DNA of 64,000 nt from Purshia tridentata. Taxonomy: Eukaryota > Streptophyta > Magnoliopsida > Rosales > Rosaceae. The position numbers and the translations under genes are program-made. Shown here in pieces: positions 56,035 to 64,000 of the stretch (within the stretch, counting starts at the first letter, position 1; each line of letters starts with the position of its first letter). Where the stretch lies: NCBI GenBank assembly GCA_003254885.1, contig QANT01009022.1:1-64000 (forward strand), given 5' to 3'. The notes under the pieces are model-generated. The model worked only from the letters and a program-made list of their open reading frames with translations. It made no database searches and had not been told where the DNA came from.

Positions 56035-56399
56035 TTTGTATGGTTTCAGTGATTATTTTCTTTTCTTGTCAACATAGATTAAATTTTTATGGGTTTTTTT
56101 TATTTTTTTATTTTAAAAAAAAATTTTATGGGTTTTTACATTTTGTGAATGGTTTTCTTCAAATTTAGTAGCTGAATTTTAACCTATGTTCTAATTTTGT
56201 ATTTGAAATTTAATTTATCTTAATTGCATACCGAAAGATTTATTTTGTTTTTTAAAAGTACTCAATTGAATTTCTATTAATATTGTTAACATAAAGTTAA
56301 GGGCAATCTAGTCACTTTAAAATATTATACATTAATTTACTTTTTACATGTTTAGAAAATAGTTTAAAATTATTTTGTATTCCAATCTCAAAACTTATG

Positions 56400-57290
56400 C
56401 TCTGATACCATTTTAACTGTCATGTATCAAACCAGAGCTTAAAAGGTTTGGGCACATAACAACTGCCATATTGACCATCTAATCTTAGCATGAATTACCA
56501 AGCTCTAGTAACTCATTTCTAGAACCAAATAATCAATGTTAAAATTGAATTTTATTTTTAATGCTTAGCTGAATCAGAAATAAATTATCAGCACAGAATA
56601 TAAAGATTGCTAAATTAAATGAAATATGTAAAATAAAATCAACCCCTAAGATTAGCGAAATCAAGTATAACCTTGAAAACATTTTTATACATTAAAGAGC
56701 CAAGATAAATAAAAAACCATTTTTTACAAAAATAAATTACGAAATAAGATTATAATATTCGACTTCTAGGATTCTAATTGCCATATCCTCACCATGATGC
56801 CTCCTCTATTCAACTACTCTGCAAAATGAACTCCTACACCATGAAATGGTATACCAGGTCACATGACAAATTTGGTAAGCTATAAAGCTCTTGTTAATGA
56901 AACTGACTTATACACAACCACATACGAATACAACACAACATAAAACAATACTAAAGACTAGTCGTAGTCAAATATAACCACAAGGAAAGGTCATGAACAC
57001 ATTACAAACCAAGCATGCATATAAAGCATACATGAACAAGCTGAAGTAAAATATAAGTACATGCACTACAATCGGGTAACAAAAATACCAACCCTAACCT
57101 AAAAGACTAAATTAGGAAAGTTCAACAATATAAACTCATGTACTGATCAACCACACAAAAGGACCAACTACTTTGAATGATAAAGGAAACTCAATTAGGT
57201 AGCGAGAGTAACCATTTCTGGTAAGTACCCCATAAGCTAGACTCCCAACCGGAAAAATTGACTACCTCATCCGTACAAACTCCTAATATA
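56400..57290 (-). mobile_element. Possible LTR-retrotransposon terminal-repeat fossil
   Basis: On the minus strand, TGGTATCAGAGC, the usual initiator-Met-tRNA primer-binding string of plant LTR elements, occurs at about 56400-56412, with LTR-like AT-rich sequence on the expected side. The matching region of unit A (about 43320-44080) is related but more eroded. Broken and old, predating the LNK2 duplication; no internal genes are seen. Confidence 0.4.
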
Positions 57291-57705
57291 TACTAATTAG
57301 AGTTAACAAATAACATAAGCATATACTTTTAAGTGTGATTTATTAACACTTAGGTATATTATGAAAGAAGCCTAATAGCTAATTAAGGGAACAAGAAGGC
57401 ACATAGGTGAAGTTTGTAGTCCTTAATTTAATTATTTAACATTTTAGTCAATGATTTGGATCCTCTCATAAGCACTATAATCTCATAATCTTACAAATCT
57501 TTTAATTATGTATTGCAACGTGTCTTTTATAAAATTTTATGACTCACACTCATTTAGATATATAATTACCCAATTAAATAATTAAAAAAAAAACATGTGC
57601 AATCCAACCACATAACCATAAGCCCAGCCCACCCTCCTTCCTCAAACTTTCCAACTGACCATTGCAGTCAGGAAGAGAAACTGGTTGGATAAACAAGAAG
57701 AGACG

Positions 57706-57726
57706 AGGATGATGATGAGGAGGAGG

Positions 57727-57769
<43 letters not shown>

Positions 57770-57772
57770 GAT
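57706..57772. repeat. (GAT)n / (GAG)n microsatellite
   Basis: A trinucleotide run of GAT with a short GAG block. A 64-codon minus frame across it (poly-Ile) is an artefact of the repeat. Confidence 0.9.
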
Positions 57773-58349
57773 GAGGCAGAATGAGATGCAAAGAGTTGGA
57801 CTTATGCTGTTTGTTAAACTTTTTCAAAATTAACAAATCAGGGTTCTACTCATTCCTCTTATTTAAAAAACTGGGTTTTAAAATTCTTTTTGGTATTTAA
57901 TAAATTTGGGACTTGGTTTCTTAAATTCATGTTTACTGAAAGATTAAAATTTTCTAATTTTATGTAGTTGGATTACACTTTTTTTTTATTATTTATTTTG
58001 ATTTGATAATTATAACTCTAAATAAGCATGAACCATCAAATTTTATAAACGACACGTGAAACTATATAATTAAAACATTAACAAGATTAGGAGATTAGAG
58101 TGTTTAGGAAAAGATCCTGATCCACATTCTAGAATAGACAAAAGGGAAAATGAGATTTAAAAAAGAATAAAAATGTCCAAACATGAAACACTAACACTTG
58201 TGAAACCTGATTTGGATTAATTGCATTGGGTAAAATGCTCACAATTAGTATGCAACCTTTTTTAAAGGCCAGAATTTGAGTGGGGGACGCGTCCCCCTAG
58301 TCCTCACGTGGCTGATCACATGATACATTGTTTTTAAACCATTTTACTG

Positions 58350-58999
58350 CATATTCTATTGGATTTTATCCTAAGCTTACAAGTAACCTTAAACTTCAAA
58401 ATTAAAGTTAAGGAAAATACAAGCACAAAAAAAGAACAAAGAGCTGAGAGAGAGAGTTTTCTAGTGAGAAAAATGTATTTTTGATTTCATTCCAATTGTT
58501 TGGAAACATAATCAACTTGAATTCGGGACAGCTATTCGAAATCTTAGTGAAAGACTGGATTTGTTATCTCATGTGTTTCCAATTGAAAAAAATCCATTTA
58601 TAAATCAATATATTTTTTACTCTATTTAGGATTTAGAAATAGGGAAATTAATAATAAAAATAATACAAAAATAATATAAATATTTTTGATTTCATTCCAA
58701 TTGTTTGAACTCTACTACAACTTCTTAATATACAAGATAGATAAAGTGCTTTTACAAAATATCTAATGGAGGTTATCTCATCCCATTAAAAGAGAGTTTG
58801 AATGTCAAACCTTCCAACCTTAAAAGTCTAAGCGTATCTCTAAGGTAATGATGATTTAGACACCTATATGTGAGCATGTTGATCTTACCATAATACTTAG
58901 TAACTAAGTAAAAGCAAACATTTAATATATACAAAAAGATGTCAAACTTTTTGTCTTTAGTTGACTTCAATCAATTAGACATTAACTTCAACATATTCT
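58350..58999. mobile_element. 634-bp insertion in unit B bounded by 8-bp direct repeats
   Basis: Unit A reads TTTTACTGCATATTCTTGCTG without interruption (about 45010). In unit B the same text is split, with CATATTCT at 58350-58357 and again at 58992-58999 and 634 bases between. The insert has no visible terminal inverted repeat and contains a 25-base direct repeat (TTTGATTTCATTCCAATTGT at about 58480 and 58684). The element type is unknown. Confidence 0.6.
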
Positions 59000-59060
59000 T
59001 GTTGTGAATTCTCATTAACGAAACAAGTTAGAGTGATTCCATTAATATACTTCTAGAAGT

Positions 59061-59362
59061 GATCTCTTTCTTTTTTTTTTCTTTTTTTTTTCGCTAAATG
59101 GTCCATGTACTATGTATGAGTTGCACTTTGGTCTCCGTTATTTCAATTTATATTTTTTAAGAACAGTATTTTTATTAATATCACAATCATGTCTAACTTG
59201 TCAAAATCGATGATCTCTTTCTTTTTTTTTTCTTTTTTTTTTTCGCTAAATGGTCCATGTACTATTTATGAGTTGCACTTTGGTCTCCGTTATTTCAATT
59301 TATATTTTTTAAGAACAGTATTTTTCTTAATATCACAATCATGTCTAACTTGTCAAAATCGA
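59061..59362. repeat. Recent 151-bp tandem duplication of a MITE arm
   Basis: Unit 1 (59061-59211) and unit 2 (59212-59362) both run from GATCTCTTTCTTTTTT to CTTGTCAAAATCGA and differ at only two or three places. Each is the left arm of the long-TIR MITE seen complete at 45139-45419. Confidence 0.9.
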
Positions 59363-59371
59363 GACAAAAAA

Positions 59372-59845
59372 GCTTAATAGGCTGGGTGGCATCAAATTCT
59401 TGGTACAATTTCTTATTGTTGTGATAATCATCACTTGCCTTGGGGTAAGGCACAATATGGTCATCACTCTCACCTGCCTCACCCCATATTATGTTTGCAA
59501 GCTGAAAAGCACAATAGATCATTAAACATTACCATAAGACATGAGAAGAATGATAATAAAAAAATATCAGTGAGAAGTTGATATAAATATATTCAAAAAA
59601 TCATTAAATTACAAATAGTTATGTCAATTTAGTATTGTATGACTACTCGAGATTGTGTACATAAGAGAGAGGGAGAGAGAGAATATCAAACGTTGCATGA
59701 AAGTTTGTTTCTTATAAAATAAAAATAAAAAATCAAACATTGCATGAGGATTAATGCATGCTGGTTACAAAACATAAAACTCAAAGATGGTTACATTATA
59801 ATCATAACACATTGTACAACTATTAGATTGTGTACCAGTTTCCGC
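59372..59845 (-). pseudogene. Relic of a third LNK2 copy (part of exon 2 and intron 1)
   Basis: 59372-59509 on minus encodes the start of exon 2 (LANIIWGEAGESDDHIVPYP, then KASDDYHNNKKLYQEFDAT) with the intron acceptor kept. 59510-59845 continues as intron 1. Exon 1 and exons 3-8 are missing, and the exon-2 part runs straight into the MITE arm at about 59370. Exon 2 is closer to copy B, while 59760-59845 matches copy A intron 1 (CATAAAACTCAAAG, ATTAGATTGT), which copy B has lost. It cannot make a LNK2 protein. Confidence 0.85.
59685..59747 (+). mobile_element. Minimal LINE-tail insertion with target duplication
   Basis: About 31 bases (AAGTTTGTTTCTTATAAAAT plus an A-rich tail) match the 3' end of the LINE piece at 13045-13070. 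They are flanked by ATCAAACGTTGCATGA (59685-59700) and ATCAAACATTGCATGA (59732-59747), which copy B has only once (about 53694). This is an extremely 5'-truncated LINE insertion. Confidence 0.8.
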
Positions 59846-60059
59846 GCAAATGAGTTCGTCTTGTGGTTTACATGAAGGGATGCAGCCAAGGAGGGAAATT
59901 TCCAACAAAAATTTCGACCAAAGTTTGATTTCACTAGGATTTAGACAAAATCGACAAAAATTGTTATCAAATTATAGAAATTTTAAATAAAACTTTAGCA
60001 TATACTTATTTAACATATTATCTACAAATAATTACCCAAACACCCATTTTGAGTTTTCC

Positions 60060-62665
60060 AATGTTTATTTAGTCTAGTTTTTGAACTGTATTCCCAATGG
60101 GTCCAATTTTTTTTTGCAGCCCATTTGTTTTTTTCCCCCGGCCCACTTCTTTTTCACTCCGTTTGTCTCCGTCTCTCTCTGCCTTTCTCATTTCTCTCTC
60201 TTTATCCCTCACCATAACTCTCTCACTCCAAAAAAGGTCAACATCACCAAGAACTGGAACAAGATCAAGAACTGCCTTGACGATAACAATGTCTGCTCCA
60301 CTTTTCACGGCAAGTGGTTTTTTCTTTTATGGGTAGGTATATTTTTTTTCAATTGATTGCTAGAGATCTGAAATTTAGATTTCTTGGGCAAATTTGGTTG
60401 GATATTGATCTGAGTTCTTTTTCCCTTCAGATTTTAGTATAAAAGAGCTTTTAAGCCCTTTTGCTGAGGTCAATCTGCCTACAGAATGAATAGGCGGTTT
60501 GCAAGAATCTATCACTGGCAACAAAAGGTGTTTTCTCTTCTTTCTTGATAGAGGTTGGCAGATGCTTGGGGTCCCCTCCTAGTAACCTCCGCTCCAATGG
60601 CTGCTTTTGTTGGCTAGAAAGACTTTGTTTATGAATTTGGTTTATGGGGTATTTTTTAATTTGTATTTCAATTTGGGTGTTGCTAACTTTTGTGCCTATA
60701 TGTGTTCTTGTATTTGATATGCAATTTGTTCATGTGTTTGGTTTTTAGTCTTGGATTTCTTTGATATTGGATTGGGATTTTTGTTTCGTTTCTGAATGTT
60801 GGTTATGGCTATTCATTGATTTTGATTTGGGTGTTGCTAATTTTTTCTCTTGCACTTGCTCCATTGAGATCTGATTATGGGTCCTTCCCATGATATCATT
60901 TTGATTTAATTTTGGTTTTACAGTAACAATACGGTGATTGTTACTGCCCGACAGTAACAATGACACTGCCTAAAAATGGAAAAGTTACTGTAGCGCTACA
61001 GTAACGCTGCTACAGTTACTGTAGCACATGATTTTTTAAAAAATGGGCCGGCAAGGTTATATCTTTCTGTATTTGGGCTTAATGAACTATAGAAGTGTCC
61101 AAATGGACTTATCAACCAATATCCCTATTATCTACTACATTTATAAAAAACATTGAAGGAACCAACCATATTTTAGGTTTCATGTAATATAAAGTGAATA
61201 TAATGCGCGCTGAAAGCAAATCCTATTAAATAAAATCAATATAATAAATAAATGAAAATAGTATATTCTTTATTACTTTATAATATATACACTAAATCTT
61301 ATATACCATATACCAGATAATCTATATTCTATATTTGATCTTTAAGATTTAATATAGGATATTAGGGTTTAGGCCCTTTAGGTTATTTATTATTATTATT
61401 TTTATATAAAAATGTATTAGGAATTTAAAATTGGGTGATTTTTTTTTAAGCCCATTTCAAAAAATTTACTGTTTATCCGGCCAGGTGCTACAGTGAATTA
61501 CTGTAGCGGCCCACTTTTAAAAAATCCGTTACTACAGTAATGGCGTTACTGTAGCAGTGTTACTGTAGCCCTACAGTACCTTTGAGAATTGTTACTGTTT
61601 AACAGTAACAATTCATACTTTGCAAAAAAACTTAAAAATAAAGTAACTTATACAAATCTTACATTTTTTTTTTTTGTAAATAAACACATCAAAAATAGCA
61701 TAAAAATTTTATTTTTTTTTCATATCTAAAAAATTGTTACTATTGGACAGTAACAACCACCTTATTGTTACTATCATTCAGTAGTAATCACCTTATTGCT
61801 ATTGTCATGCTATAGCAATTATCTTATTGCTACTGTCATGCAGTAATAATTACCTTATTATTACTTTTAGACAGTAACAATTACTTGACAGAATGAACTG
61901 AAAAACCCAAAATAAAACGAGACCCTTATTATATCAAACAAGTTCATCAAGAAAAACAAAGAATACTAGTAGTGACTAACCATAAACAAGTGTTCAAATT
62001 ACATTCTTACCCAGATCTTCATCAGTATGTGTGAAGTCCTCACTGATGTTTAAAAGAGAATCCAACATATACATCATTCGTTGTGATATAATCATTAGCT
62101 TTATTAGATTCCAACCTTTGAATAATGAAGTAGCAAAAGAAGTCCATCATTTTACGGAAGTGATTGATCAAGCGGCGCCTTATGCCTTAGGGGTCAATCC
62201 TCTTAATTAAGCACAGGAAAATAGTCCCCCAAGTTTGGTTTCCCGGCCTCTTCCATTATAGCCCACACGAGCTCCTTGAAATCTCTTGTTGTTTCGCTAC
62301 TCGAATCTGCCACATATCCACAAAGAAGATGGTAGGCGATAGCAAATCGAGCGAAATTTGGAAAGCAGCCCAAAATATATATTCATAGCCTTAACCTTTA
62401 CCATGCTTTTGTGAACATGAGCTATGAGCTCTTGCACTTTCGCCCAATGGCTGCCTTGGTTGGCATCAAGAATCTTAGTGGTGAACACAGAGTAAGGAGA
62501 GAGAAATGAGAGGGGAGTAGGAGAGACATGAAGAGAGAGACGGAATGAGAGACGGAAAAGTGATGAAAAATTAAAAGTGGGCCGGACAAAAATAAGGTGG
62601 AGTGGCTGGAATATTCAATTAAATAGGTGGGTCTCAAAGGAAATAAGAGTCTAAAACTGGACTTT
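60060..62665. mobile_element. Large nested inverted-repeat structure, Mutator-like at its outer ends
   Basis: The outer arms, about 60070-60200 and 62500-62660 in reverse complement, share AGTC(T/C)AGTTTT, TATT(C)CC, GGCCCAC(T)TTTTT and CCGTCTCTCT-type text, giving diverged long terminal inverted repeats. Within it lies a second pair of inverted arms rich in GCTACAGTAAC / GTTACTGTAGC (60915-61050 and 61484-61635). Short frames next to the outer arms (for example LDANQGSHWAKVQELIAHVH on minus at 62297-62488) could be remains of captured or transposase sequence; I do not recognise them. No target duplication was read. Inner and outer parts may be separate elements. Confidence 0.45.
61731..61885. 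repeat. Array of five 31-bp palindromic repeats
   Basis: Units at 61731, 61762, 61793, 61824 and 61855 are each 31 bases. Each contains a short inverted repeat such as TTGTTAC...GTAACAA, TTGCTAT...ATAGCAA or TTGCTACTG...CAGTAATAA around a CAT or GGA centre. Bases change in pairs that partly keep the stem. The same GTTACTG..CAGTAAC word recurs at 60925-60965 and 61592-61615. Confidence 0.8.
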
Positions 62666-63585
62666 ATAATCATTTACTTTTTATATTTTATATAGTTAAT
62701 ATACTAAAATTATTATAATAAAGGGTTAATTTTTAAGGTATAAGATTTCAGACTTTATAGTTTATGGGTATAAGGTTATGGTGGATAATACCAATTACCG
62801 ATCTTTATGGGATCCACTCTCCATCGTATCTCAATGATCGAAAGGTCCCTCCTTAAGGATCATCATCACAAAAAATTAGGCAAATCGATAACTATTTGGT
62901 TATCTTAACTATGCAAACAAATATCTTTAAATATTGTTACTGCTAATCAAATGACAAAAAATTTTTCGATTTGGATGAATTTTTTGCATGACTGATCTTT
63001 AAATGATTTCATAAAACATGGACGATTTCAATCATTAAATGATGAGATTGAAATAAGATGCGCATGTCAATTGACCTTTTTAAAAATAAAAATAAAATTT
63101 TTAATAATTTATTTGTTCTAAAATAAGGGTGGTGAGAAAGTGGATTGCTAAAAAATAAAGGTGCAATTTTTTATTAATTCTAATTATTCTATTTTACCTT
63201 TTTATTCTTTATTAATAAATAATGTTATCGGTTCTTATTTTGTAAGTAGGGGTAGTTTTATAATTTACAAATTTAACTAATCTACTCCTCTTGCTGGGTT
63301 TACATGTATAGGTAAGGTATACGATATAGAGTTTATGGTTTAAGGCTTTGGGTAAATAATATTTATAAGTATAGGAAAATAATACTTATAAACTATATTA
63401 TATAGGAAAATAATATTTATTCTAGATGACCTTGGAGTTAATTTTGGTGAATTATTTTGAATTTTGTGGATTTAAGTGAATTATTGAGGAACAGTAAAAT
63501 TCATTAGGACTTATAAAACATCTGTAAATGGAATAAAAAATCCAAACCCCAAACAACTAAAATAGTAAAACACAAAAATAAAAAA
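62666..63585. other. AT-rich DNA, nothing recognised
   Basis: No gene or element with readable ends. Short local repeats (ATAATATTTATA, TATAGGAAAATAATA) occur around 63350-63420. Confidence 0.45.
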
Positions 63586-63589
63586 TGAA

Positions 63590-64000
63590 CAAAACTAACC
63601 CAAATGACCAAACCCAGTCACTCTCTCGAAACCTTTTCATTCTCTCTCTCTCAATCTTTCAGACGTTCTCACACCACCTTCTCTCTCACTCACACACACA
63701 TACACTTATCTCGCATCTCTCAGCTTTTCACTCTCGATTTACCTCACCCAACTCAATCACCGATCTCACTCACACTTGGTCTACCTCACCCAACTCAATT
63801 GCCGATCTCGCCAATGTCGTTGTCAACCTTTAACCTCCATTTGTCGCCTCCATCACACCGCCTCTCTCTAGCAACGAGACTGGGCTCCTCCTCCCCTCTT
63901 TCCCTTTGGTCTCCGCCTCCCAAACACTTAGTCAAAAACCCCTTGCAAGCTCACCCTCATTGTCTAGCCACCTCCCTTGTGAGCTCACTCCCAAAAATGG
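63590..64000 (+). other. Pyrimidine-rich window end, possible 5' region of a gene or element
   Basis: A sudden CT-rich stretch has a diverged tandem repeat (TACCTCACCCAACTCAAT at about 63740 and 63782, each followed by a CCGATCTC word). An 82-codon Ser/His/Thr-rich frame (63585-63833) looks like low-complexity translation. This could be a leader of a gene beyond the window or the end of a CT-rich transposon; it cannot be decided here. Confidence 0.3.

Noticed and set aside
57642-57836. Minus-strand frame with poly-Ile
   Set aside because: It is the translation of the GAT microsatellite.
61731-61885. CRISPR-like regular array
   Set aside because: The units are adjacent 31-bp repeats without unique spacers, and the DNA is plant nuclear; it is a palindromic tandem repeat.

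Overview
This is plant nuclear DNA, AT-rich and rich in introns, from a eudicot. The evidence is plant-specific gene families (exocyst SEC6 with a plant-type protein, a malectin-like/LRR secreted protein, the clock coactivator LNK2), GT-AG introns of plant size, and plant MITEs, SINEs and LINEs. The LINE density and low gene density suggest a woody rosid; that is inference. One ambiguous base (N at 16761) sits between a C-run and a CT/CA microsatellite.

Layout. 1-4500: AT-rich intergenic DNA with an old 0.75-kb tandem duplication and a MITE-like stretch. 4503-23032 (+): a complete SEC6 gene in 25 coding exons (755 aa), whose introns carry LINE pieces, a short SINE, a Ty1/Copia fossil and a long hairpin. 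23413-25104: two MITEs with readable target-site duplications. 25629-28639 (+): a complete nine-exon gene for a kinase-less malectin-like/LRR secreted protein (518 aa). 29471-29996: a hAT-type MITE with a perfect 8-bp target duplication. 30715 to about 59060 (-): two head-to-tail copies of LNK2 (A at 31092-42451, 697 aa; B at 47053-55184, 711 aa). Both have eight coding exons, all open and all in phase, and their promoters and upstream DNA are duplicated with them. 59372-59845: a relic of a third LNK2 copy (part of exon 2 and intron 1), fused to half of a MITE. 59850-64000: no confident gene; a large nested inverted-repeat structure with an array of 31-bp palindromic repeats, then a pyrimidine-rich end.

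The neighbours do not form a pathway. SEC6 serves exocytosis, the malectin/LRR protein is probably extracellular, and LNK2 is nuclear and acts with REVEILLE MYB factors in the circadian clock. The most notable signal is the LNK2 array. An ancestral unit of about 12-14 kb was amplified to at least three copies. Two copies remain apparently functional, with an identical 18-bp palindromic double G-box and a same-length 29-codon upstream ORF. The copies have since diverged by insertions that can be dated relative to the duplication, and by a changed exon-6 splice acceptor in copy A.
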